Shown here piece after piece: positions 21,029 through 32,827 of a stretch of DNA of 64,000 bases. Each line of letters opens with the position of its first letter. Position 1 is the stretch's first letter. Origin of the DNA: Rhizobiaceae bacterium (lineage in GTDB: Bacteria; Pseudomonadota; Alphaproteobacteria; Rhizobiales; Rhizobiaceae); the NCBI GenBank assembly GCA_028281105.1, contig JANQKQ010000054.1:1-64000 (forward strand), written 5' to 3'. A program made the position numbers and the translations under genes. Under the pieces are notes generated by a model. The model had not been told where the DNA came from. It saw only the letters and a list, made by a program, of their open reading frames with translations, and ran no database searches.

Positions 21029-21445
21029 TCATCGTTTCACGAAATAGGTCATCGCCAGCGCCAGGCAGTGCGACAACTGCGCCTGCGGCACTGGCTCGTC
21101 GACCGCCAGCAAGATCGCCCGGTTGGTCTCGAACCGCAACACATCGCCATAACGCTGGCGAAACCCGTCCACCAGGCCGGTGGTGCAGACAAAATAAACC
21201 GCCACGTCGGTTCCGTTCTTGTGCGCATCCAGCCGCACCGGACTGCCGCTCTTCGGCTCCACCGTGGCGAAACTGGCCTGGCCCCATTTGAGCGATTCGG
21301 CGATGCGGCCGGCGCCTTCGGTGCGCCGGGCGGTGGTGTAGATGAGCGCGCGCAACGCATCAAGCCGCGCCGCAATGGGCTCGGGATATCGGGCGAAGAG
21401 GCCAGCGATCTCAGCGCTGGGTGGTGGGATCGGGGCGGATTTCAT
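21029..21445 (-). CDS. DUF1801 domain protein
   Basis: The 138 residues from MKSAPIPPP contain ARYPEPIAARLDALRALIYTTA, ESLKWGQASFAT and VAVYFVCTTGLVDGFRQRYGD, characteristic of the YdhG/DUF1801 fold, a small alpha-beta domain of unknown biochemical role. It lies between kdsA and the HExxH protein on the same strand. The longer frame upstream overlaps the neighbour and is not supported. Confidence 0.85.
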   Translation of the reverse strand: MKSAPIPPPSAEIAGLFARYPEPIAARLDALRALIYTTARRTEGAGRIAESLKWGQASFATVEPKSGSPVRLDAHKNGTDVAVYFVCTTGLVDGFRQRYGDVLRFETNRAILLAVDEPVPQAQLSHCLALAMTYFVKR

Positions 21446-21483
21446 GATGCTGCTTCGCAAACGTGGCATTGGAGATGTTCGAA

Positions 21484-22608
21484 TCAATAGCTGCCGTACT
21501 GCCGGTAGAAATCCTCAACCGACCTCCCAAACGCTTCCAGGAATGCAGTTTTCCAGTGCATGCCAAACCCGATTTTCTCGTAGAATTCGGTGATCGATCT
21601 GTCACCCGCCATACCGGCCAGGACGAATGCGGCGTAACCGCCCTGGTCCGCGAGTTCTATAATGTCAGTCCTGCTGGCGTGATATTTGTGGATCGACTCG
21701 TATTTCGACAGATCGCCCGCCGGACCGCCGATTTCATTGCGTATTTTCACGTAGATGGGGCCAGCGGCGCCGTCGTTAAAACCGGCTCGGATCGCAAAAT
21801 AACCGGCGGCTCCCTCCACCAGCCACTCCGGCCCCCATTTTTGCAGCAGCTGCGAAGCCGGCCCATCGCCCGGACGCCCCAAGAGTTGATACTGCGCGGC
21901 ATGGAATATCTCGTGAAACAGCAGCAGTTTGACTGTGAACCGGTTTCGCGCGGACTGTGTATCCGGTTGCCTGAGACTGACCGTCAGGTCGATGTTCCCT
22001 TTTGGCAGGCATATGGCCAGCACGCCCTGAAACTCGAACCCACCAACGATGCTTCCGTTGCTGCACGCCAGATCATAGATTCGATCAAACGCACTCGCGT
22101 CGGAAGTTGCGCCGGCATGCTGCATCCAGATTTGTCGCAGATCGGGTTTGTTGGTCGCAGCCAGGATGGTGATGGTTTCGGCCAAGCTGACTTCAAACAC
22201 CTCATGGAGGCGGTCGAGGGCGTCCGATGCCAGCTCCCTCAAGGAGTCTTGCACGCTGGTATCGAGTGTGGAGTGGAAGTCGGTGGCTATGCGCCTTCGG
22301 AACGACGGCCAATACGCACGCAGACGGTAATTCTCCATTCCCAATTCGCGGCAAGCCACTATGGCTTTTGATGAATCCAGCTCAAAGTCGAACTGCCGGG
22401 ATGCGCGTCCATCGTTGAAATCACCGAACGCTTTGTTGAGTTCGATATTGACCGCGCCATCTTCGACTCCACCATAATATCCCAGCTTGCCGAGTTGCTT
22501 CTGCAGGCATCGCACGGCCGGATCGTCGGCGAGCGCGCTGTGCGGTGGACAAACCAGCACGGCGACGATGCAGAAAGCTGCCAGTCTCAGATGATTGAGC
22601 GCACCCAT
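21484..22608 (-). CDS. Secreted putative zinc metallopeptidase (HExxH)
   Basis: This 374-residue protein has a signal peptide (AFCIVAVLVCPPHSALA). A short region resembling a peptidoglycan-binding helix bundle follows (CLQKQLGKLGYYGGVEDGAV), and then a C-terminal half with HEIFH at 232-236 and EWLVEGAAGYFA with E265. The HExxH plus downstream WLxEGxA spacing is that of gluzincin-type peptidases. I do not recognise the precise family. It sits between DUF1801 and a phosphotransferase gene, probably in one transcript with pyrG. Confidence 0.75.
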   Translation of the reverse strand: MGALNHLRLAAFCIVAVLVCPPHSALADDPAVRCLQKQLGKLGYYGGVEDGAVNIELNKAFGDFNDGRASRQFDFELDSSKAIVACRELGMENYRLRAYWPSFRRRIATDFHSTLDTSVQDSLRELASDALDRLHEVFEVSLAETITILAATNKPDLRQIWMQHAGATSDASAFDRIYDLACSNGSIVGGFEFQGVLAICLPKGNIDLTVSLRQPDTQSARNRFTVKLLLFHEIFHAAQYQLLGRPGDGPASQLLQKWGPEWLVEGAAGYFAIRAGFNDGAAGPIYVKIRNEIGGPAGDLSKYESIHKYHASRTDIIELADQGGYAAFVLAGMAGDRSITEFYEKIGFGMHWKTAFLEAFGRSVEDFYRQYGSY

Positions 22609-22640
22609 CGCCGTTCATAATGAACCCTGCGGGGCGGTGG

Positions 22641-25183
<2,543 letters not shown>

Positions 25184-25289
25184 TCACGCTTAATCGATCG
25201 CATTCGATTCGCCAAGCGGCAAATGCAGTCTTCGCGCGAAAACCACGGTCGAAATCCGCCGCTGCCGGCGGTGAGCGAAATAAGGTCGA

Positions 25290-25661
25290 CTATTCGGTGG
25301 GAACGCCCGTGCCGGAACCGGTATCCGCCCCGCCGCCTTCCTGCAGCAACTGGTCGAGCACGCCGGTTCCACCGCCCTCGCTCTCACCCTGGGTCTGGAC
25401 GGGCACCTGGTCGAGAATGTCGGTCGGGCTGGCGTCGTACTTGGCCAGGACGGAAAGCACGATGGAAGTGCCGAAGAACACCGCCGCCAGAATCGCGGTG
25501 GTGCGGGTCAGCGCATTGGCCGCGCCGCGCGCGCTCATGAAGCCGCCGCCTCCACCGCCGCCGCCCATGCCGAGCGCGCCGCCCTCCGAGCGTTGCAGCA
25601 GCACCACTGCGATCATGGCTAGAACCACCATCAGGTGGATGACGATGACGACCGTACTCAT
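25290..25661 (-). CDS. secG: Preprotein translocase subunit SecG
   Basis: The 123-residue protein has two membrane helices (VVIVIHLMVVLAMIAVVLLQ and the TAILAAVFFGTSIVLSVLA segment). These are separated by the SecG loop QRSEGGALGMGGG with a run of glycines and FMSARGAANALTRTT. The Gly/Gln-rich C-terminus is typical of alphaproteobacteria. It helps SecYE move proteins across the inner membrane. About 112 bases separate it from pyrG. Confidence 0.95.
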   Translation of the reverse strand: MSTVVIVIHLMVVLAMIAVVLLQRSEGGALGMGGGGGGGGFMSARGAANALTRTTAILAAVFFGTSIVLSVLAKYDASPTDILDQVPVQTQGESEGGGTGVLDQLLQEGGGADTGSGTGVPTE

Positions 25662-25668
25662 TGTTTAG

Positions 25669-25745
25669 TCCCTGTCGCGCCCTTCGGGCGCTCCTCGCCT
25701 CTTGCTTGCTTGAGATCCCTGTCGCGCCCATCGGGCGCTCCTCGC
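25669..25745. repeat. Two direct copies of a 30-base hairpin unit upstream of secG
   Basis: The unit begins TCCCTGTCGCGCCC and occurs at 25669-25698 and 25716-25745 with one mismatch. Each copy holds the small stem GCGCCC-(T/A)TC-GGGCGC. They lie 8-84 bases upstream of the secG start, so they would be in its promoter or 5' leader. The gap 25662-25872 shows no gene. Confidence 0.75.
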
Positions 25746-25872
25746 GTTCTGTTCGACCCCATCATCCCCGGGGCTTGAACCGGGATTCCAGGGCAAGGCA
25801 GTTTCGCGCGCCTTCTACACCAGCATATTGGGGTTGAAAAGAGGCGGCGCAACACCTGGTGCAGGTGTGGCC

Positions 25873-26781
25873 TCAGGCGGTTTTGCGGCCTTGCAGCGCA
25901 TACACCCGCGCGCGCGCCTGGGCTACCGCGCCGGCGACGTCATCTGGGTCGTTCAACTCGTCGATCCGGAAAGGCGTGCCGACGGTCATGTGAATGCCGC
26001 CGGAATCCACCTTGCGGAAGAACTGGCGCAGAAACGCCATGATGCGGAACTGGCGCGAGAGGACGCCTACCAGATAGTAGGGTACCGAGTTGCGGCCATG
26101 AAAGAACACCGGCAGGATCGGCGCATCGCATCTGCGTGCCAGGTGGATAAAATGATCCGCCCATTTGGGATCGGTGACCGACATGGTCGAAAAGTGCCAG
26201 TGGGAGATGTCGCCGGACGGGAAGATCACCAGGGGACTGCCGCGTTTCAGCGTTGCCATACATTGCTTGAGCGGAGCCATGTTGCTGGTTTTCGGGGCAT
26301 AGCGGCCGAATGAATCCACATTGATGGAGAAACGCTGCAGCGGCTTGATCCACCCCGAAAACTCGCTCGCCATCACCTTGAAGTCGGGATGGGCCTGTTC
26401 GATGAAATGACCGATCGCCACCAGTTCGATCGCGCTGAACGGGTGATTGCCGACGATGATGAAGGGACCGGGACCGGTAAGCGCCGGCACGCCGGGGCCG
26501 TCGCAGGTCGGGGTGAAACCCATGATCGAGGTCAGGGTTTCGAAGGAACGGCCGGGTTCGTCTTCCCGGTCCCATCGCGCGGCCAGATCCGTGAACCGTC
26601 TGAAGCGCAACGGCCCGAACAGCAGAAGACGAACCAGCGGTGCGATCGCCGTCAGTAGCGGCTGGGTGGAAATCAGCTTCTCGACATGGTCCACCGGGCT
26701 GCCCGGGGCCGGCTCGCGCCCGCCGGAACCGCCGGCGTGGGCGCCTTGCGCGATTTGCTGTTGGGGGCCGGCCGTCGCCAT
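25873..26781 (-). CDS. Lysophospholipid acyltransferase (PlsC-like) protein
   Basis: This 302-residue protein carries an acyltransferase-like core: FIIVGNHPFSAIELVAIGHF in place of NHxxxxD, a SEFSGW region, and VIFPSGDIS in place of the FPEGT block. Later residues (APILPVFFHGRN) match the fourth PlsC motif. Relatives acylate lysophospholipids or ornithine lipids at the inner membrane. The aspartate of the usual HxxxxD is replaced by glutamate (HPFSAIE), so the chemistry is uncertain. Confidence 0.77.
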   Translation of the reverse strand: MATAGPQQQIAQGAHAGGSGGREPAPGSPVDHVEKLISTQPLLTAIAPLVRLLLFGPLRFRRFTDLAARWDREDEPGRSFETLTSIMGFTPTCDGPGVPALTGPGPFIIVGNHPFSAIELVAIGHFIEQAHPDFKVMASEFSGWIKPLQRFSINVDSFGRYAPKTSNMAPLKQCMATLKRGSPLVIFPSGDISHWHFSTMSVTDPKWADHFIHLARRCDAPILPVFFHGRNSVPYYLVGVLSRQFRIMAFLRQFFRKVDSGGIHMTVGTPFRIDELNDPDDVAGAVAQARARVYALQGRKTA

Positions 26782-26858
26782 TCACTCTCCTGCCGATTGC
26801 CGGCCGCGCCGCCGGCCGCGATATCGAGGCAGCACTAGGCCGCAAAACTGCCGGCCGG

Positions 26859-27263
26859 TCAATCGGCGGCGGATTTGCGCTCGATCAAGTCCCAAAGGTT
26901 GCCGTACAGGTCCTTGAAGACGGCCACCGTGCCATATCCGGCCTCCACCGGCGCCCCCACGAATTCGACACCGGCGTCGGTAAAACGGGAAAAATCGCGC
27001 CAGAAATCGTCGGTCTGCAGAAACAGGAACACCCGGCCGCCGGTCTGGTCGCCGACGCGGCCCAGTTGCTCGCGCCCGTCGGCCCTGGCGAGCACAATGG
27101 AGCAGCCATTTGAGTTCGGCGGCGCCACCACCACCCAGCGCTTGTTCTGCTCGGCTTGGTGCGTGTCCTCGATCAGCTCAAAGCCGAGCTTATCCACATA
27201 AAACGCGATCGCTTCGTCGTAGTCGCGAACGACCAGACTCACATGGGCGATCGACCAATGCAT
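26859..27263 (-). CDS. VOC (glyoxalase-like) family protein
   Basis: The 134 residues form one vicinal-oxygen-chelate module pair: IAHVSLVVRDYDEAIAFYVDKLGFELIEDT, then GRVFLFLQTDDFWRDFSRFTDAGVEFVG and AVFKDLYGNLWDLIE. The metal-type residues H7 and the E near the end are present. The reaction is unknown, as the superfamily covers lyases, dioxygenases and resistance proteins. It lies next to ssb on the same strand. Confidence 0.88.
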   Translation of the reverse strand: MHWSIAHVSLVVRDYDEAIAFYVDKLGFELIEDTHQAEQNKRWVVVAPPNSNGCSIVLARADGREQLGRVGDQTGGRVFLFLQTDDFWRDFSRFTDAGVEFVGAPVEAGYGTVAVFKDLYGNLWDLIERKSAAD

Positions 27264-27287
27264 CGCGCGGCAGGCCTGGGCATCGGC

Positions 27288-27764
27288 CTAGAACGGAATC
27301 TCGTCGTCGATATCGCCCGCCGGCGCCGGCTGGCCGCCGCCGCTCGGGCCGGAGGCGCCGAAATCGCCACCACCAGCGCTCGAGCCACCAAAATCGCCCG
27401 CTCCGCCGCCGGCACGGCTGTCCAGCATGGTCAGGTTGGAATTGAAGCCCTGCAGCACCACTTCGGTGGAATAGCGGTCCTGGCCGGACTGGTCCTGCCA
27501 TTTGCGCGTCTGCAGCGCCCCTTCCAGATAGACCTTCGAGCCCTTGCGCAGATAGTTCTCGATCACCTTGCACAGGCCCTCGTTGAAGACGACGACCCGA
27601 TGCCATTCGGTCTTCTCGCGGCGCTCGCCGGTATTGCGGTCGCGCCAGCTTTCCGACGTGGCGATGCGCAGATTGGCGATCGGCCGCCCGTCCTGGGTAC
27701 GGCGGATTTCCGGATCGGCGCCCAGATTGCCCACCAGGATGACCTTGTTCACACTGCCCGCCAT
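27288..27764 (-). CDS. ssb: Single-stranded DNA-binding protein
   Basis: The 158 residues comprise an OB-fold (1-110, [47 protein letters not shown]), a Gly/Ser-rich linker and the acidic tip DIDDEIPF that recruits repair and replication partners. It is divergent from uvrA, the classical arrangement that shares an SOS box in alphaproteobacteria; here a 54-codon gene lies between the two. Confidence 0.97.
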   Translation of the reverse strand: MAGSVNKVILVGNLGADPEIRRTQDGRPIANLRIATSESWRDRNTGERREKTEWHRVVVFNEGLCKVIENYLRKGSKVYLEGALQTRKWQDQSGQDRYSTEVVLQGFNSNLTMLDSRAGGGAGDFGGSSAGGGDFGASGPSGGGQPAPAGDIDDEIPF

Positions 27765-27944
27765 CGCACTCTCCTTTTACCTTCGCCGCCAGTCACGGCC
27801 ACACCCACCTGCATCAGGTCGCACCAACTACCATGCACGCTAAGGCAAAGTACCGCCGAGTTCCGAGAAATCGCCGAGAAATCCCCAGCTAATCGACGGA
27901 ACCAGCCGATTGCTTCCCTCTGCGATCGATGAACGAAAGGCGCT

Positions 27945-28109
27945 TTAAAGGAACAGCTTGACGACCGCAACAATCGCCAATGTGGCGGTCGAAGCCACGA
28001 TCGCCACATACCACTGGTTTTCAGTGTTGATCTTGGCGGTCTCCGCGACAAGCTTGGCAATCTCGGCGCGCATCTTGTCGTCGGCAAGCGCCTGTTCCCG
28101 CTCGGTCAT
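27945..28109 (-). CDS. 54-residue tail-anchored small membrane protein
   Basis: The ATG at 28109 has GGAG about six bases upstream. The peptide has a charged helical first half (MTEREQALADDKMRAEIAKL, then VAETAKINTENQ) and one C-terminal membrane segment (WYVAIVASTATLAIVAVVKLFL). I recall similar short proteins next to uvrA or ssb in Rhizobiales, without a known role. It lies 60 bases from the SOS box and may share that control. Confidence 0.7.
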   Translation of the reverse strand: MTEREQALADDKMRAEIAKLVAETAKINTENQWYVAIVASTATLAIVAVVKLFL

Positions 28110-28168
28110 GGTGCGCTCCAGGTCCTTACACCCTATATGGCATGTTTAGCGGAATAATGCAAGTAAAC

Positions 28169-28183
28169 GTTCGTATTTTGTTC
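28169..28183. promoter_or_regulatory. LexA (SOS) box GTTC-N7-GTTC
   Basis: GTTC GTATTTT GTTC is an exact match to the alphaproteobacterial LexA site GTTC-N7-GTTC. It lies 134 bases before the uvrA start and 60 bases before the 54-codon gene that leads to ssb. LexA repression of uvrA and ssb at such a site is established in alphaproteobacteria; regulation in this organism is inferred. Confidence 0.88.
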
Positions 28184-28317
28184 TATATATGGACCACTCG
28201 ATTCGACCGCAAACCCCAACGATGTCAGCAGTGGTTGAAAACCTGAAACACGCCCCTATTTTCTCCGCGCCCAGCGGTTAAGTTAGGGCCATATCCAAAA
28301 GGTTCCATTCTGGCATC

Positions 28318-31242
28318 ATGGCTGAGCAGAAGCACATCTCCGTCCGCGGCGCGCGCGAGCACAACCTGAAGAACGTCGATCTCGACCTGCCGCGCGACAA
28401 GCTGATCGTGATCACCGGCTTGTCGGGTTCGGGCAAGTCGTCGCTGGCGTTCGATACCATCTATGCCGAGGGTCAGCGCCGTTATGTGGAGAGCCTGTCG
28501 GCCTACGCGCGCCAGTTCCTGGAGATGATGCAGAAGCCGGATGTGGACCGCATCGACGGGCTGTCGCCGGCGATCTCCATCGAGCAGAAGACCACCAGCC
28601 GCAATCCCCGCTCCACGGTCGCCACGGTGACCGAGATCTACGACTATATGCGGCTGCTGTTCGCCCGCGTCGGCATACCCTATTCACCGGCCACCGGCCT
28701 GCCGATCGAGAGCCAGACCGTCTCCCAGATGGTCGACCGGCTGCTAGCGCTGGAGGAAGGCACGCGGCTCTACCTGCTGGCGCCGATCGTGCGCGGGCGC
28801 AAGGGCGAGTATCGCAAGGAACTGGCGGAACTGGCCAAGAAGGGATTCCAGCGGGTCAAGATCGACGGCGCGGTCGTCGAGATCGCCGACGCCCCGGCAC
28901 TCGACAAGAAGTTCAAGCATGACATCGACGTCGTCGTCGACCGCATCGTGGTTCGCGATGACATGAGCGCGCGGCTTGCCGACAGTCTGGAGACCTGTCT
29001 GAAGCTGGCCGACGGCCTGGCGGTCGCCGAACTCGCCGACAAGCCGCTGCCGGCGGACGAGACCACCGACGGCGCCGTCAACAAGTCGAAGAACGAGACC
29101 CACGAGCGCATCGTGTTCTCCGAGAAGTTCGCCTGCCCGGTCAGCGGCTTTACGATCCCTGAGATCGAGCCGCGGCTGTTCTCGTTCAACAACCCGTTCG
29201 GCGCCTGCCCGGCCTGCGACGGGCTGGGCACGCAGAAGGGCATCGACCCAGACATGGTCGTGGTCGACGATACGCTGACGTTGCGCGGCGGCGCCATCGT
29301 GCCGTGGTCGCGATCGTCCAATCCATCGCCTTACTACGCACAGACGTTGGAGGCGATCGGCCGCGCCCACGGGTTCGACCTGTCCGACCGGTGGCGGGAT
29401 TTGTCCGATGAAGCGCGCCACGCGGTGCTCTACGGCACCGGTGAAGAAGCGATCGACTTCAACTATGACGATGGGCTGCGCACCTACCGCACCCGAAAGA
29501 CGTTCGAAGGCGTCATTCCCAATCTCGAGCGGCGCTGGCGCGAGACCGATTCTTCGTGGATGCGCGAGGAGATCGAGAAATACATGTCGTCCAGCCCCTG
29601 CGAGACCTGCGACGGCAACCGGCTCAAGCCCGAGGCGCTGGCGGTCAAGCTCGACGGCCGGCACATCTCCCACGTGGCGCAGTTGTCGATCCGCGACGCG
29701 CGCGACTGGTTCGAGGCCCTGCCCGGCCGCTTGAACGAAAAGCAGAACGAAATCGCCGAGCGCATCTTGAAGGAAATCCGCGAGCGGTTGCGGTTCCTGA
29801 ACGATGTCGGGCTCGAATACCTCACCCTGTCGCGCAACTCCGGCACGCTTTCGGGTGGCGAAAGCCAGCGCATCCGGCTGGCCTCGCAGATCGGCTCGGG
29901 GCTCACCGGCGTGCTGTATGTGCTCGACGAGCCGTCGATCGGTCTGCACCAGCGCGACAATGCCCGGCTGCTTGAAACGCTCATGCATTTGCGCGATCTG
30001 GGCAATACCGTCATCGTGGTCGAGCACGATCAGGACGCCATCCTGTCCGCTGACCACCTGGTCGACATCGGTCCGGCCGCCGGCATTCACGGCGGCCGCA
30101 TCGTCGCCCAGGGCACGCCCGACGACGTCAAGGCCAGCGCCAATTCGCTGACCGGCCAATATCTGACCGGCGCGCTTGCCATCCCGGTGCCGGAAATCCG
30201 CCGCCAGCCGGCCAGGGGCAAGCGCATAAAAGTGACGGGCGCTACCGGTAACAATCTGCAGAACGTGACCGCGCAAATCCCGCTCGGCCTTCTGACCTGC
30301 GTCACCGGCGTCTCCGGAGGCGGCAAGTCGACCTTCCTGATCGAGACGCTGTACAAGGCGGCCGCCCGGCGCATCTCCGGCGCGCGCGCAGCACCGGCGC
30401 CCCATGAGCGCATCGAAGGACTGGAACATCTCGACAAGGTGATCGACATCGATCAATCGCCGATCGGCCGCACCCCGCGCTCCAACCCGGCCACCTATAC
30501 CGGCGCGTTCACGCCGATCCGCGAATGGTTCGCCGGCCTGCCGGAAGCCAAGGCACGCGGCTACGCGCCCGGCCGGTTCTCCTTCAACGTAAAGGGCGGG
30601 CGCTGCGAGGCCTGCCAGGGCGACGGGGTGATCAAGATCGAGATGCACTTCCTGCCGGACGTCTACGTCACCTGCGACGTGTGCGAGGGCAGGCGCTACA
30701 ACCGCGAGACCCTGGACGTGCAGTTCAAGGGCCGCTCGATCGCCGACGTGCTCGACATGACGGTGGACGAAGGCGTGGAGTTCTTCTCCGCCGTGCCGGC
30801 CGTGCGCGACAAGCTGGAGACGTTGAAACGGGTAGGCCTGGGCTACATCAAGGTCGGCCAGCAGGCCACGACCCTGTCCGGCGGCGAGGCTCAGCGGGTG
30901 AAACTGTCGAAGGAGCTGTCACGCCGCGCCACCGGCCGCACGCTCTACATCCTAGACGAGCCGACCACCGGCCTGCATTTCCACGACGTGGCCAAGCTGC
31001 TCGACGTGCTGCACGAACTGGTGGATGCCGGCAACACGGTGGTGGTGATCGAGCACAATCTGGAGGTGATCAAGACCGCCGACTGGATTCTGGACTTAGG
31101 CCCGGAAGGCGGCGACGGCGGCGGCGAGCTGGTGGCCGCCGGCACCCCGGAGGATGTCACCCGCGCGGAGCGTTCCCATACCGGCCGGTTCCTGAAGGAC
31201 GTGCTGGCGCAGCCAACCGGGGGGCAGGCGGCGGCGGAGTGA
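28318..31242 (+). CDS. uvrA: Excinuclease ABC subunit A
   Basis: This is the damage-sensing ATPase of nucleotide excision repair. The 974 residues contain two ABC units: Walker [11 protein letters not shown] near residue 37 and [10 protein letters not shown] near 665, each with its LSGGE signature ([26 protein letters not shown]). The zinc modules begin with CPVSGF...CPAC and CEACQGDGV...CDVC. Length and motif order are normal. It is under the SOS box at 28169-28183. Confidence 0.98.
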   Translation: MAEQKHISVRGAREHNLKNVDLDLPRDKLIVITGLSGSGKSSLAFDTIYAEGQRRYVESLSAYARQFLEMMQKPDVDRIDGLSPAISIEQKTTSRNPRSTVATVTEIYDYMRLLFARVGIPYSPATGLPIESQTVSQMVDRLLALEEGTRLYLLAPIVRGRKGEYRKELAELAKKGFQRVKIDGAVVEIADAPALDKKFKHDIDVVVDRIVVRDDMSARLADSLETCLKLADGLAVAELADKPLPADETTDGAVNKSKNETHERIVFSEKFACPVSGFTIPEIEPRLFSFNNPFGACPACDGLGTQKGIDPDMVVVDDTLTLRGGAIVPWSRSSNPSPYYAQTLEAIGRAHGFDLSDRWRDLSDEARHAVLYGTGEEAIDFNYDDGLRTYRTRKTFEGVIPNLERRWRETDSSWMREEIEKYMSSSPCETCDGNRLKPEALAVKLDGRHISHVAQLSIRDARDWFEALPGRLNEKQNEIAERILKEIRERLRFLNDVGLEYLTLSRNSGTLSGGESQRIRLASQIGSGLTGVLYVLDEPSIGLHQRDNARLLETLMHLRDLGNTVIVVEHDQDAILSADHLVDIGPAAGIHGGRIVAQGTPDDVKASANSLTGQYLTGALAIPVPEIRRQPARGKRIKVTGATGNNLQNVTAQIPLGLLTCVTGVSGGGKSTFLIETLYKAAARRISGARAAPAPHERIEGLEHLDKVIDIDQSPIGRTPRSNPATYTGAFTPIREWFAGLPEAKARGYAPGRFSFNVKGGRCEACQGDGVIKIEMHFLPDVYVTCDVCEGRRYNRETLDVQFKGRSIADVLDMTVDEGVEFFSAVPAVRDKLETLKRVGLGYIKVGQQATTLSGGEAQRVKLSKELSRRATGRTLYILDEPTTGLHFHDVAKLLDVLHELVDAGNTVVVIEHNLEVIKTADWILDLGPEGGDGGGELVAAGTPEDVTRAERSHTGRFLKDVLAQPTGGQAAAE

Positions 31243-31289
31243 CGACGGCAGAGGCTCGCTTGTGCGCGTCTGACGCGGGCGACCTTTGC

Positions 31290-31721
<432 letters not shown>

Positions 31722-31755
31722 CTAGCCGATGTGATGGTCGCCGGCCCCGTTCGGC

Positions 31756-32136
31756 TCAGGCCGCGTTGATTCCGCAGATATAATCGCAGGTCGTCTGGCT
31801 AGCCTTGCGCAGCGCAGCGAGATCGTCGCTGGTTTCGCCTGCTTCGACCCTTTCGGCTTCAACTGCGACCCGCCAGGCGCCGATGGCCCGGGCGCAGCCC
31901 TTCAGCCGATGGGCGTTTTCGCGACGCGCGCGTTCGCCATCGGCATGGGCGATCGCTTCGACTGCCTGATGGCACTGGGAGAGGAACATCGCCAGGACCT
32001 CGCGCTCAAGGTCGCGGTCGCCACCGGTCTGCCGGGACAGGTGAATGAGGTCGACGGGTCTTTCGTCACCCTGTTCGCTCGTTCCCGCCGAGCGGACACC
32101 GTTACGCAGTTCAGTCAATTGTGTGCTTATCGCCAT
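31756..32136 (-). CDS. Histidine phosphotransfer (HPt) domain protein
   Basis: The 126 residues form one HPt helical bundle with the phosphorylatable histidine H76 in NAHRLKGCARAIGAW, preceded by LEREVLAMFLSQCHQAVEAI. There is no kinase or receiver nearby, so its relay partners are unknown. It starts at MAISTQ; the codons upstream are weak. Genes on both sides are also of envelope or cell-cycle interest. Confidence 0.87.
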   Translation of the reverse strand: MAISTQLTELRNGVRSAGTSEQGDERPVDLIHLSRQTGGDRDLEREVLAMFLSQCHQAVEAIAHADGERARRENAHRLKGCARAIGAWRVAVEAERVEAGETSDDLAALRKASQTTCDYICGINAA

Positions 32137-32228
32137 GGTCGCAACTTGCCGAAGCCAACTGTTCGACAATGCTACCGCGCGGCGGAAAACAGAAGGTTAA
32201 TCAATCGGCAGTTGGCTGGCGCGTTCCG

Positions 32229-32567
32229 CTACCGGCCGGCCGGGGCGCCCTGCCCCGCCGCCAGTTCGCGACCGGCTTCGGTCAGCTTGCATACCAGCCA
32301 ATCGGGCTTGAGCGGATTGGCGAACCAGGGTTCGGCCCAGCCGTGCTCGATGCATGAACGGATGGTCTGATGGTTGATCTGCCGGCCTCGCGCATCGAAC
32401 AGCGGCAGTTTCCCGCCGGCCTGATCGAGGCCGCCGCGCAGATAGGCCAGTTGCGCCTGGCTGGGGCGCGCATCGGCCGGCTGACGCCGCGCGTTTGTCT
32501 TTGGCGCGTCTGTCTTTGTGTTCTGCGCGGTCACGTCGGCCGCCGTCTCAACCAGTCCTGCCGCCAT
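32229..32567 (-). CDS. Conserved hypothetical protein, winged-helix-like
   Basis: This 112-residue protein has a disordered Ala/Thr-rich start and then SQAQLAYLRGGLDQAGGKLPLFDARGRQINHQTIRSCIEHGWAEPWFANPLKPDWLVCKLTEAGRE. The last 65 residues read like a small winged-helix domain of the MarR-like size. No function is known to me. A CtrA-type site lies 64 bases upstream of its start, shared with the divergent coiled-coil gene. Confidence 0.65.
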   Translation of the reverse strand: MAAGLVETAADVTAQNTKTDAPKTNARRQPADARPSQAQLAYLRGGLDQAGGKLPLFDARGRQINHQTIRSCIEHGWAEPWFANPLKPDWLVCKLTEAGRELAAGQGAPAGR

Positions 32568-32630
32568 CCTCCCGTCTCTTTCGTTTACGGCCGCCTGCCG
32601 CAGCCGGATTCCATCACCGGAGTTGAAATC

Positions 32631-32646
32631 TTAACCTTATTTTAAC
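32631..32646. promoter_or_regulatory. CtrA-type box TTAA-N7-TTAAC
   Basis: TTAA CCTTATT TTAAC matches the full CtrA consensus TTAA-N7-TTAA(C) exactly. A further half-site-like GGTTAATC lies near 32701. The box is 64 bases before the small gene at 32567 and 182 bases before the coiled-coil gene at 32828. CtrA is the conserved cell-cycle regulator of alphaproteobacteria; binding here is inferred from sequence only. Confidence 0.6.
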
Positions 32647-32827
32647 TTTTCCGGCCGGCCCGATGCCCATTTCTTGTTCATGTGCGGCAAGTGTGCCATT
32701 AGGTTAATCTAGCGGCAAGTGCACGCCTACCGGGTGTGGACAACGCAGATGCGGACCCACCACCCACCAACGGTTGCAGCCGGTGCCGCTGCCGCAGATG
32801 TTGTTTGAGTTTGTGCGCGGGTATCCC

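Noticed and set aside
28744..30648. 634-codon frame opposite uvrA
   Set aside because: Antisense shadow of uvrA, with no recognisable motifs and shadow-like composition.
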